Origin: Clostridium sp. D43t1_170807_H7
GTDB taxonomy: Bacteria; Bacillota; Clostridia; Clostridiales; Clostridiaceae
Direction of reading: 5' to 3'
DNA: 57,660 nt
Assembly: GCF_015555905.1 (NCBI RefSeq)
Contig: NZ_JADNLK010000018.1
Coordinates: forward strand, 1 to 57,660
The notes under the pieces were generated by a model. The model saw only the letters and a program-made list of their open reading frames with translations. It did no database searches and was not told the origin of the DNA. Made by a program: the position numbers and the translations under genes. Position 1 is the stretch's first letter. Every line of letters begins with the position of its first letter. Below, in pieces: positions 42,146 through 50,128 of the stretch.

Positions 42146-42224
42146 GTAACCCAAATGGTATATAACACCAGGCATAAGCCGCGATTGTTGATGCTATATT
42201 TTATACTACTCCCCTTTAATAGAG
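42131..42224 (-). promoter_or_regulatory. yybP-ykoY (Mn2+) riboswitch
   Basis: Minus-strand consensus pieces are present in order: AAAGGGGAGTAG (L1), GCATCAACA, GCCTGGTG, and GTTACGAGACTTTT (L3 side). P1 pairs CTATTAAAG with CTTTTAATA. These are the conserved Mn2+-binding loops of the class. It lies 100 bases upstream of the P2-type ATPase. Confidence 0.93.
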
Positions 42225-42245
42225 ATATTCTCTTTTACAAGAGTT

Positions 42246-42274
42246 ATTATATTCTCATTAATATTTTTTGTCAA
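42246..42274 (-). promoter_or_regulatory. Promoter of the Mn2+ riboswitch and ATPase
   Basis: TTGACA (42269-42274) and TATAAT (42246-42251) on the minus strand, spacer 17. Confidence 0.9.
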
Positions 42275-42392
42275 TTATTATCCGTATTGCTTTTTATTTC
42301 AATTTTCTTTTTTTTATTGTAATATCTCATAAAAATTTATATTTTTCTCAAAATCATAGATATATCTTATTTTATTATTTGTATTTTTATGG

Positions 42393-42470
42393 TATAATTA
42401 ATACATAAACCTACCAGGCAAAAATAGGTTTGAAACAGGGGTAATCTGCTAGTGCTCCTGTTTTTGCATT
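42393..42470 (+). ncRNA. Candidate plus-strand small RNA
   Basis: A TATAAT at 42393-42398 (weak -35) precedes two hairpins: AAACCTA / TAGGTTT with loop CCAGGCAAAAA, and ACAGGGG / CTCCTGT (one G-U) with loop TAATCTGCTAGTG followed by TTTTTG. There is no plus-strand gene downstream for almost 8 kb, so it is not a leader. Length about 60 bases. It is unlike any small RNA I can name. Confidence 0.45.
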
Positions 42471-42554
42471 TATATAAGAAAATTATTATTGTTTTCAGTA
42501 AACTTTTAAAGAAATTTTTAAATAATTATTTATTGTTTTAACTATATAAAAATA

Positions 42555-42586
42555 TAAAGATAATAAAGTGGACTTTATTATCTTTA
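42555..42586 (-). terminator. Terminator of the mgtE remnant
   Basis: Perfect 14-bp stem TAAAGATAATAAAG / CTTTATTATCTTTA with a 4-base loop, followed on the minus strand by TATTTTTA. It overlaps the stop codon. Confidence 0.85.
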
Positions 42587-43701
42587 TAGGAGATATTGTA
42601 TTAAAAGAGTTGCTAATCCTAAGAAAAAGAAAAATCCTAAAACATCAGTAAATGTTGTTACAAATATTGATGATGCTAAAGCTGGATCTACTTTAAACTT
42701 CTTTAATACCACTGGTACTAAATAGCCTGTAACTGTAGCTACCACCATATTTAAAACCATAGCCACACCAATTATTATTCCAAATACTAAATTCCTTTCC
42801 CATAAGAATCCTAACAATCCAATTATAGCTCCTATGGCTATACCAGTTAATAATCCAACTCCCACTTCTTTTAAAAATACTTTCTTCATATTTTTGAAGT
42901 TTAGTTCTCCTAAAGCCAATCCTCTAACTATAATAGTTAATGTTTGTGTTCCCGCATTTCCCCCCATACCTGTAACAATGGGCATAAATGTAGCTAATGA
43001 AACAACAGCTTGAATAGTTCCCTCAAAAGCTCCAACAACTGCTGATGCTAAAATTGCAGTAAACAAATTCACTATTAACCAAGGTAATCTACTCTTCACA
43101 GATTCACTTAGTTTTCCATCAACTTTTTCACCTTCATCTACTCCACCTAAACGATTGAAACTACTCCCTTAAGCTTATCAAAATTATCTACTACATATAA
43201 ATCATATATATTTTCATTTTCTTCACCGTATTTTTGTAAATACTTTAATGTTTGTTCAATTGTCATATTTTCTTTAAGTGCAACAAATTCTGTTGCCATT
43301 ATACCTGCTGCAGTATCGGGATCATAACTTAATAATTGACGAACCTTTCTTGCATCTTCATCTGTCATTTTTTCTAATATTTTATTAGCTTGTTCTTCAT
43401 CCAACATACCAAGCAAATCTGTTAATTCATCTGATGACATTTCTTCTATAATATTTTTTTGCTTATTTTCAGAGAACTCCATTAAAATATCATATTTTTC
43501 TTTATTTTCAGCTTCATCAATAATATCAGCAATTAATTCCTCTGGTAATCTACATAAAATATCACTTCTATCTTCTGGGTACTCACGTAATACATCAAGA
43601 ACATCAACTGGATGTATATTCTCATAATACTTAATTATACTTACTTGTGGTGCATGTAATAAGAACTTTCTTAGTTCTTCTTTATTCATATTTAATTTCA
43701 T
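42584..43701 (-). pseudogene. mgtE: mgtE Mg2+ channel, disrupted by internal deletion and frameshift
   Basis: The 5' part (43701-43147, 184 residues from the AGGAGG-preceded ATG) encodes the MgtE N domain and the beginning of the first CBS domain, ending LKGVVSIV then stop. Only bases later, the reading frame shifted by one continues as RLGGVDEGEKVDGKLSESVK, then RLPWLIVNL and the complete five-helix channel domain (GMGGNAGTQTLT, FVTTFTDVLGFFFFLG) to 42584. In intact MgtE (about 450 residues) the rest of CBS1 and all of CBS2 lie between. Roughly 80-100 codons are missing. The channel part has no ribosome site of its own. Confidence 0.88.
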
Positions 43702-43870
43702 TGCACTTCCTCCTAATTTTATGCATAGGAAAAAACATTTTATTAAATGATATAATAAATTAGTGGTATCAGTGAGTAACTTCCTATATATCTCATATTT
43801 AATTTTTCCAATAATTAAAGTTTTACTCGGATATAAGTCTATTAAATAGTAACTCATATTTATAAGTAAT

Positions 43871-43907
43871 AAAAAAGACATTTTGTCTCAATAACAAAAT
43901 GCCTTTT
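43871..43907 (-). terminator. Terminator of xpt
   Basis: Minus-strand stem GGCATTTTGT / ACAAAATGTC with a 7-base loop, then six Us, 50 bases after the xpt stop. Confidence 0.88.
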
Positions 43908-43956
43908 TAATATCTTACTTATTAAATTATAAAACTTTAGTACTATAAATAGTAAA

Positions 43957-44526
43957 TTAAATGAACTCTATAATTCCTTTTCCTAACTTTCCAATTCTAG
44001 CTAAAGAGTAAACATCATATCCTTTTTCATCTAAAATAGCTCGTCCTGGTTGGAATGATTTTTCTATTACTATTCCTATTCCTCCAACCTTTGCTCCAGC
44101 TTCTTCAATTAATCTTATAGCACCTAAAGCAGCTTCTCCATTTGCTAAAAAATCATCTATTACTAATATATTGTCCTCTGGAGAAATATATTTTTTTGAT
44201 AATGTTAATTCATAATCAGAACCTTTTGTAAATGAATGTACTGTTGTTTGATATACATCTCCATTTAAAATTTTAGAACTTTGTTTCTTTAAAGTTACCA
44301 TAGGAAGTTCCATTTGCATTGCAGTCATTACTGTAGGTGCTATTCCTGAACTTTCAATAGTAAATATCTTCGTTATTCCATGATTTTTATAATATTCCTT
44401 AAAATAAGTTCCTATATCATACATTAATCTTGCATCTACACCATGATTTAAAAAAGAATCCACCTTTAATACAGTTTCACTTAATGCTTTACCCTCTTGT
44501 AATATACGTTCTTTTAAAATATCCAT
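43957..44526 (-). CDS. xpt: Xanthine phosphoribosyltransferase
   Basis: Salvages xanthine to XMP with PRPP. 189 residues: [21 protein letters not shown] start, [20 protein letters not shown], and the PRPP loop [14 protein letters not shown]. The ATG at 44526 has AAGGGAG at suitable spacing. An in-frame ATG at 44550 lies in the terminator U-run and is unlikely. It is expressed from a guanine-riboswitch-controlled promoter, like guaB in this window. Confidence 0.95.
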   Translation of the reverse strand: MDILKERILQEGKALSETVLKVDSFLNHGVDARLMYDIGTYFKEYYKNHGITKIFTIESSGIAPTVMTAMQMELPMVTLKKQSSKILNGDVYQTTVHSFTKGSDYELTLSKKYISPEDNILVIDDFLANGEAALGAIRLIEEAGAKVGGIGIVIEKSFQPGRAILDEKGYDVYSLARIGKLGKGIIEFI

Positions 44527-44560
44527 TATCTTTCTCTCCCTTATAAACATATCTATAAAA

Positions 44561-44588
44561 AAATAAACACCTCATATAAATTGAGGTG
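44561..44588 (-). terminator. Riboswitch terminator of xpt
   Basis: Stem CACCTCA / TGAGGTG with a 7-base loop on the minus strand, then TTTATTTTTTT. It lies 35 bases before the xpt start codon. Confidence 0.88.
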
Positions 44589-44628
44589 CCGACATTACTT
44601 ATACATAAAAAAATATATAGTTTCAACT

Positions 44629-44696
44629 CCTCGTAGTCTACTGATTTACGGTCAGTAGGTAGAAACTTTCGGACCAATTACCGATTTTATACGAGA
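44629..44696 (-). promoter_or_regulatory. Guanine-class purine riboswitch upstream of xpt
   Basis: P1 CTCGTA / TACGAG, J1/2 UAA, J2/3 GUUUCUAC, P3 CUACUGA / UCAGUAG with loop CCGUAAA, J3/1 AC. C at position 74 means guanine or hypoxanthine. L2 reads UAAUUGGU instead of the usual xAUAUGG, with a short P2. Confidence 0.94.
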
Positions 44697-44719
44697 TTTT
44701 TACAAATTCACTTATTGGT

Positions 44720-44747
44720 ATTATACCACGAACATTCATATTGTAAA
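44720..44747 (-). promoter_or_regulatory. Promoter of xpt
   Basis: TTTACA (44742-44747) and TATAAT (44720-44725, preceded by TGG) on the minus strand, spacer 16. Confidence 0.75.
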
Positions 44748-44802
44748 TACATATTTTATTTATATATTCCAAATTTAATTTTATATTTATTCATATTAAA
44801 AT

Positions 44803-44851
44803 AATAATAACTTCGCAATAACACTATTAAATGTATTGCGAAGTTATTATT
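44803..44851. terminator. Terminator of the L,D-transpeptidase gene
   Basis: 18-bp perfect stem AATAATAACTTCGCAATA / TATTGCGAAGTTATTATT with a 13-base loop, followed on the minus strand by ATTTTAATATG. It overlaps the stop codon. Confidence 0.85.
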
Positions 44852-47267
44852 AATATCTACAAATTATTGTAGTCTTATCTTCTATATTATTATAAATTGC
44901 CTGTGCTACACTATATGGCATATTAACACATCCATGAGACCCATTAGTTTTATATATACTTCCTCCAAAGCTACTTCTCCAACTTGCATCATGCAGACCT
45001 ATTCCACCATTAAATGGCATCCAAAAACTAACTGGTGAAGCATACCCATCCCCTCTTAGCACAAAATCCTTAGCCTTCCAATCTAATCTATATACACCTG
45101 AAGGAGTTGCATGTCCTGCACTAACATTTCCTGTAACTACATTTCCTTGAGTAATTAATTCACCATTTTTATAATAAACAACAGTTTGATTAGTTAAATC
45201 AACTTCAACAAAAGTATTTATCACATAGTCATCTGTAGCAGTTGGTGTTTTAAATGATAAATCCTTAGTTGTTTCACTACCATTACTTATTGCTTCAACT
45301 ATTTGTGAAATAGTTGTATCTCTATCTATATAATATATTCCTGGTGTAGTACTAACCTTTATAACTTCACCTGACCATCTAGTAAATGTTCTAGTGCTTC
45401 CTATATTATCGTAAATATCCCCTAGTTGATTTACATACTCTTTAATAGCATCTTCATTAAGTGTAACATTAAAATCTTCATCTATATTAATCCATGTGTT
45501 TATCAAACTTGAATCTATAACAATTTCATCTCCTGATACATTATAGGTAATTTTTGATGACATATATTTATCAATAGTATTTTTAGCTTGTACCACAACA
45601 TCTGTCTCACTAGTATACTTTGGTTCTTCATAACAACCTTCTTTATCTAAATCTAAAACATCATTTATATTTTGAATATAAGTTAGTACCTTTGAATAAA
45701 ATTCATCATATTTTACTCTATTACCTTTATCTTCTTTTACAATTTCATATCCATCATCTGTATAATTAATATATGCACTTACAGGATCTTTTACATTTGA
45801 TTCGTTAAGACAATTAAGTTCTCCTAAAATTTGCTTTAATAATGATTCATCATAGGAAATACCATCAGTCATTGTATATTTATTACTAGAAAACATAGAT
45901 TTAATCCATAAAAAAGGATTTTGTTCTTCTAATAATCGGCTTATTTCATTGTTAAAATCATATTCTAAACTAATCTCCGCTCCACTTAACTGTTCAGTAT
46001 TATCATGTCTTTCGTTAATTGTTAAAACATAATCACTAGCTTTTTCTGTCATTAAAGCTTGTGCTGATTTGCTACTCTTTCCGGTAACATTAATTCCATT
46101 TATATATGTTCTAAAGAAGAAATGATTATTAAAATATGCTGTCATTATTAAATATACTACTAATAAACTAGCGCCAATAATTCCTGTTGATATCCAAACC
46201 TTTTTATTATCTTTTTTATCTTTTCTAATCTTTTCATTAACTTCTACCGTTGCCATCTGAATAGTTTTTTCTATCTCTTTAGTCTTTATTGAATCCTCTA
46301 TTTTAACTTGATCTTTAAGCATTTTATTAAGCTCGTCCACATATTCTGAGTATTCTTTAATCCCAAGTTTATTTGAAAATAATACTATACTCTCTTTAGC
46401 TTTATTTATATCTTCTTTTGTAGAATTAGGCAGCCCTCTATAGTATTCATCTAATAACTTATATTTATATTCATGGATATTATCGTATCCTAAGAATTCA
46501 CCTAATTCTTCTAATTGATTATCCTTATCCCCATACTTGTACAATAATGCCTTATATATATTTTCATTATATGGATTTAACTTTATTATCTCTTTTATAG
46601 TATTTACTTCTTCATCTTTTGAGATTTTATTTTCTAATAATTCTTTAATTAAAGTATTTGATTTATTTATATCTTCAGCATTATTATATGATGATACAGC
46701 ATCCACATTATTGTAGTTTAAAACATCTATTATTGCAAAATTAATATTAAATATACTTTCTATCATAGAATTAACTAATTTATTTATTATTTCTATAGAA
46801 ATACCATTTTCAATTTTATCACTATCTAAAATTATATTTTTCTCTTGCAACTTAAAAGGCTTTCTTATTAATTCCGAATTAATATTTAACTTAGCATATG
46901 TTATATCTTCTATCTTATTATCTATAAATTCCTTGTTATTATCATTATTTATTTCCTCTAAAGTATTTTCCCATGTACAATAATTATTCAAATAGTATTT
47001 TTTATTAAATGTATCATTATCAATTTCTTTTATCCCAAATTCATTAATAATATCTATTGCTTTCGAAATATAACTATTTAAATATTCATACCCAAAGCTT
47101 TCTCCATCCTTTAATAGTTGTTCAATACTATTGAATTTTTTAGTACATTCTTCAGTAAATGTTGAAACTGAATTAAAAGCTAATTGTAAGAATTCTCCCC
47201 TTATCTCATTTAGCTTAACAAATTCATTTGGAAAATAAATATCCTCATTTAATACTTTAAAGTTCAT
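44850..47267 (-). CDS. L,D-transpeptidase (YkuD) with PG-binding domain and large cytoplasmic N-terminus
   Basis: 805 residues from the ATG after GGGAGG. About 360 cytoplasmic, largely helical residues include a repeat-like KLNPYNENIYKALLYKYGD segment and a lysine/glutamate coiled stretch. One transmembrane helix follows (VWISTGIIGASLLVVYLIMT). Outside the cell a PG_binding_4-type region precedes a C-terminal YkuD domain with LHDASW and the catalytic SHGCVNMP (Cys nucleophile). It would form 3-3 cross-links or attach proteins to peptidoglycan. The N-terminal part is unusual for this class; I do not recognise it. Monocistronic. Confidence 0.87.
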   Translation of the reverse strand: MNFKVLNEDIYFPNEFVKLNEIRGEFLQLAFNSVSTFTEECTKKFNSIEQLLKDGESFGYEYLNSYISKAIDIINEFGIKEIDNDTFNKKYYLNNYCTWENTLEEINNDNNKEFIDNKIEDITYAKLNINSELIRKPFKLQEKNIILDSDKIENGISIEIINKLVNSMIESIFNINFAIIDVLNYNNVDAVSSYNNAEDINKSNTLIKELLENKISKDEEVNTIKEIIKLNPYNENIYKALLYKYGDKDNQLEELGEFLGYDNIHEYKYKLLDEYYRGLPNSTKEDINKAKESIVLFSNKLGIKEYSEYVDELNKMLKDQVKIEDSIKTKEIEKTIQMATVEVNEKIRKDKKDNKKVWISTGIIGASLLVVYLIMTAYFNNHFFFRTYINGINVTGKSSKSAQALMTEKASDYVLTINERHDNTEQLSGAEISLEYDFNNEISRLLEEQNPFLWIKSMFSSNKYTMTDGISYDESLLKQILGELNCLNESNVKDPVSAYINYTDDGYEIVKEDKGNRVKYDEFYSKVLTYIQNINDVLDLDKEGCYEEPKYTSETDVVVQAKNTIDKYMSSKITYNVSGDEIVIDSSLINTWINIDEDFNVTLNEDAIKEYVNQLGDIYDNIGSTRTFTRWSGEVIKVSTTPGIYYIDRDTTISQIVEAISNGSETTKDLSFKTPTATDDYVINTFVEVDLTNQTVVYYKNGELITQGNVVTGNVSAGHATPSGVYRLDWKAKDFVLRGDGYASPVSFWMPFNGGIGLHDASWRSSFGGSIYKTNGSHGCVNMPYSVAQAIYNNIEDKTTIICRY

Positions 47268-47424
47268 ACTTTCCTCCCATATTATTACCATTTAATTAGT
47301 TAATGCATTACCCCTTTTTATTTCTGCATCTTTCTATAATATTAATTCTTTGTTAATTTATTACAATTTTAACACAAAAATCGTCTCTTTCATATATAAA
47401 TTTTTAAAATATTATTACTTACTT

Positions 47425-47925
47425 CTATTTCAAGAATAAATAACCAAAGGCATATCCTGCATATATAAATATAAAGTTCCATATAGTAATTCCTATAATT
47501 GAATATAAGGTAAATTCTATAAATCCAATATTGAATGTACCAGCAACTAAGGATATTAACGTTCTAGCAACTGGTATAACTCGTGCTACAACAATTCCTA
47601 TATTCCCATATTTATCTATATATTTATAAATTTTATCTATCGCCTTTTTAGATTTTGGAAATTTATTTTGTAATTTACTCAAAATTGGCTTTCCACAATA
47701 ATGTCCTAATATATATAAAATAAAACTACCTAATAATCCTGCAATTACTGATATTATAAGAGTATATATAAAATTTAATCCATCTGATTTAACTAATATA
47801 CCGGCTGCAGGCATTATTATTCCTGCTGGCAAACCTGGTAAGTTTAAATATTCTAAAAAAACTATTACTGCTAAAAATATATATCCATACTTACCTATAT
47901 ATTGAAGCATATTATTTATATCCAC
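47425..47925 (-). CDS. DedA-family membrane protein
   Basis: 166 residues, four to five hydrophobic segments. Family segments: EYLNLPGLPAGIIMPAAGIL, then ISVIAGLLGSFILYILGHYCG, and RVIPVARTLISLVAGTFNIGFIEF (the conserved R-x-x-P-x-x-R). DedA/SNARE-associated proteins are implicated in lipid carrier recycling (undecaprenyl phosphate). The preceding gene encodes a PAP2 phosphatase, 36 bases away, which strengthens a lipid-carrier role. Confidence 0.88.
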   Translation of the reverse strand: MDINNMLQYIGKYGYIFLAVIVFLEYLNLPGLPAGIIMPAAGILVKSDGLNFIYTLIISVIAGLLGSFILYILGHYCGKPILSKLQNKFPKSKKAIDKIYKYIDKYGNIGIVVARVIPVARTLISLVAGTFNIGFIEFTLYSIIGITIWNFIFIYAGYAFGYLFLK

Positions 47926-47960
47926 TCCTCTTATACTCCCCTCTATAAATTTACTTATAT

Positions 47961-48491
47961 TTAATAAAATTTACTCATAAACAACATAACAGTTATTAAT
48001 CCACATAAAGTTCCTATTATCCCACCGCCAATAACATCTGAAGGATAATGCACTCCTAAATATATTCTTGAAAAAGCAATTAAACATGCTAATAACATTA
48101 TTTCTAAAGAAGCAGCATTATCAGTCTTAATAAAAACAGTTGCCACAGCAAAAGATGAAGCAGTGTGCCCTGAAGGAAATGAATATGTAATTGGTCTTGA
48201 TATTAAAAGTTCTTTATCATCATCACCATAAAATGGTCTTTTTCTCTTTACAATATTCTTTATTATTCCTTCACCTATAATAGTAGTGATTACAAGTGCT
48301 ATAAGTATTGTTTGCCCTAATACTCTATAATCTTTTTTTGTAATTAACAAAACAGATATCACAATCCATATTATCCCTAAGTTTCCTGCAGAGGTTATAA
48401 TGGGCATTATCTTATCGAAAGTCTTATTTCTAAACTTTACATTTATCCATCTTAAAATTGTATTATCTACTTTTTTAAAAATTTCTATCAT
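47961..48491 (-). CDS. PAP2-family membrane phosphatase
   Basis: 176 residues with several transmembrane segments. All three PAP2 motifs are present: KNIVKRKRP (KxxxxxxRP), PSGHT and SRIYLGVHYPSD (SRxxxxxHxxxD). Likely undecaprenyl-diphosphate or phosphatidylglycerophosphate phosphatase at the membrane outer face. First gene of a two-gene unit with the DedA protein. Confidence 0.92.
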   Translation of the reverse strand: MIEIFKKVDNTILRWINVKFRNKTFDKIMPIITSAGNLGIIWIVISVLLITKKDYRVLGQTILIALVITTIIGEGIIKNIVKRKRPFYGDDDKELLISRPITYSFPSGHTASSFAVATVFIKTDNAASLEIMLLACLIAFSRIYLGVHYPSDVIGGGIIGTLCGLITVMLFMSKFY

Positions 48492-48569
48492 TGTCCTCTC
48501 ACTTTCAATAATATAATTTGTTTATATTCTTTCCATGACATATAAGCTATATGCATTTATTCATCCAAT

Positions 48570-48608
48570 AAAAAATATCAGTAAATCTTAAGTATGATTT
48601 ACTGATAT
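48570..48608 (-). terminator. Terminator of the CLC gene
   Basis: Perfect 13-bp stem ATATCAGTAAATC / GATTTACTGATAT with an 8-base loop, then six Us on the minus strand, 20 bases after the stop codon. Confidence 0.9.
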
Positions 48609-48628
48609 TGGAATTATTTGTTTGTGTT

Positions 48629-49813
48629 TTATTCGTTCCACAATTGCGATGTATAAATCCCCTTATGTCCTGAGATAAAAACTGCTATCATACAAACAAG
48701 CATTGCAAATATAATATTATTTGCTCCAAAAAGCTCTAAATACATCATAAAACACGCAATAGGTGCATTTGTTGCTCCAGAAAAAACTCCAACAAGACCT
48801 AATGCTGCTGAAAATGCAAATGGTAAACCAAGTATATGTGATAAAGTGGCTCCTAATGTAGCACCTATAACAAATAATGGTGTAACTTCTCCTCCTTGAT
48901 ATCCAGCTCCTAAACACAAAGTGGTTAACATGAGCTTAATAATAAATGCTAAATAAGGCACATTTCCATCAAAAGCATCACTTAACAATCCCAAACTTAA
49001 GTTATTATACAGATTATTTCCTATAATTAATGTAGCTATAACCATCAAACTACCACCTACAAATATTTTTAAATATTGATTTTTACAATATTTTATTAGC
49101 TTTTCCTTAAACCACTGTGTCATATACACAAATAATCTACTAGCCAATCCAAAACAAATTGCTAATATAATAACTTTTGCAGTATTAATTAGATTAATAG
49201 ACTCTACTGGTGGTATTTTATAATGAGTATGTTTAACGCCTAAAAGCTTAACAACTGAATTTCCTATAATAGCCGATGTTATTGCTGGAATCATTGAGTT
49301 ATAGCTTAAACTACCTACTTTTGAAACTTCTATTGCAAATATTGTTCCTGTAAGAGGTGTTCCAAAAACAGATGAAAATCCAGCAGCTACACCACTTATT
49401 AATAATATTTTCTTTTCCTCTTCCGAAGTTTTTAAGGCTTTAGACAATGAATTTCCTATAGTTCCTCCTATTTGAACCCCTGTTCCCTCTCTCCCTACAG
49501 ATCCACCAAAAAGATGAGTTAATACAGTTCCTAAAAAAACTAATGGCGCCATAATAAATTTAATTTCTTCTTTGCTTCCATTTATATTTTCAATAATTAT
49601 ATTATTACCCTTTTGAGAATTACCACCATATTTACTATAAAGAAAAGTCATTATCATACCAGATAAAGGAAGTATAAATATCAAAGATCCATACTTCAAA
49701 TTAAGAGTTACTGAATTTTCTAAAAGTATTAAAAATATCCCTATAAACACCCCTGAAATGCTACCTATTATTATAGAAATCAGTACCAATTTCAGTATTG
49801 TCTTACTTTTCAT
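48629..49813 (-). CDS. CLC-family anion transporter, possible fluoride exporter (CLC-F)
   Basis: 394 residues with about ten hydrophobic segments. CLC signature GGSVGREGTGVQIGG holds the gating glutamate. Then VAAGFSSVFGTPLTGTIFAIEV and the late GVFSGATNAPIACFMM. It has the short length of prokaryotic CLC-F proteins and no C-terminal CBS domains. It is divergent from a gene carrying a fluoride riboswitch, which favours F-/H+ exchange over chloride, but this gene has no fluoride riboswitch in its own 130-base leader. Identification as CLC is secure; the ion is inference. Confidence 0.82.
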   Translation of the reverse strand: MKSKTILKLVLISIIIGSISGVFIGIFLILLENSVTLNLKYGSLIFILPLSGMIMTFLYSKYGGNSQKGNNIIIENINGSKEEIKFIMAPLVFLGTVLTHLFGGSVGREGTGVQIGGTIGNSLSKALKTSEEEKKILLISGVAAGFSSVFGTPLTGTIFAIEVSKVGSLSYNSMIPAITSAIIGNSVVKLLGVKHTHYKIPPVESINLINTAKVIILAICFGLASRLFVYMTQWFKEKLIKYCKNQYLKIFVGGSLMVIATLIIGNNLYNNLSLGLLSDAFDGNVPYLAFIIKLMLTTLCLGAGYQGGEVTPLFVIGATLGATLSHILGLPFAFSAALGLVGVFSGATNAPIACFMMYLELFGANNIIFAMLVCMIAVFISGHKGIYTSQLWNE

Positions 49814-49966
49814 CTATATCACTCCTTTTACCTATTACTTATTAAATTTCCCTAAATACAAAAATAATACCTATAAATAGAATACTTTTTAAATTTTACT
49901 CATTAAAATTAATTATAATTTCACCCTTTGGAACACATATTGTATCGTTTTCCAATAATGGCTTTA

Positions 49967-49995
49967 TTGAAATATATAGTTACTTATGATAAAAT
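49967..49995 (+). promoter_or_regulatory. Promoter of the fluoride riboswitch transcript
   Basis: TTGAAA (49967-49972) and TAAAAT (49990-49995) with a 17-base spacer, ending just ahead of the aptamer. Confidence 0.7.
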
Positions 49996-50002
49996 CAAAA
50001 AA

Positions 50003-50065
50003 CAGGGAATGAAGTACTCCCTTGATACTTATCAAAACCGCTTATTAAGCTAATGACTTCTACAA
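50003..50065 (+). promoter_or_regulatory. Fluoride (crcB) riboswitch
   Basis: The conserved parts are present: AGGGAATGAAGTACTCCC (P1 with the ATGAAGT loop), AAACCGC...GC and TAATGACTTCTAC. GAAGT in the loop is complementary to ACTTC, giving the class pseudoknot. Unusually, a small hairpin TTGATACTTATCAA is inserted in the linker between P1 and P2. Confidence 0.88.
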
Positions 50066-50099
50066 CTTTTTTTGTTGTAGAAATCATTAGCTTTTTTTT
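50049..50099 (+). terminator. Fluoride-controlled terminator
   Basis: Stem GCTAATGACTTCTACAAC / GTTGTAGAAATCATTAGC (one mismatch), seven-T loop, then eight Ts. The 5' arm is the 3' part of the aptamer, so fluoride binding should prevent termination. Confidence 0.92.
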
Positions 50100-50128
50100 A
50101 CTTTCACTTTATTTTAGGAGGATTATTT

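Noticed and set aside
43702..43870. M-box Mg2+ riboswitch in front of mgtE
   Set aside because: Only 170 bases are available and none of the conserved M-box segments can be found.
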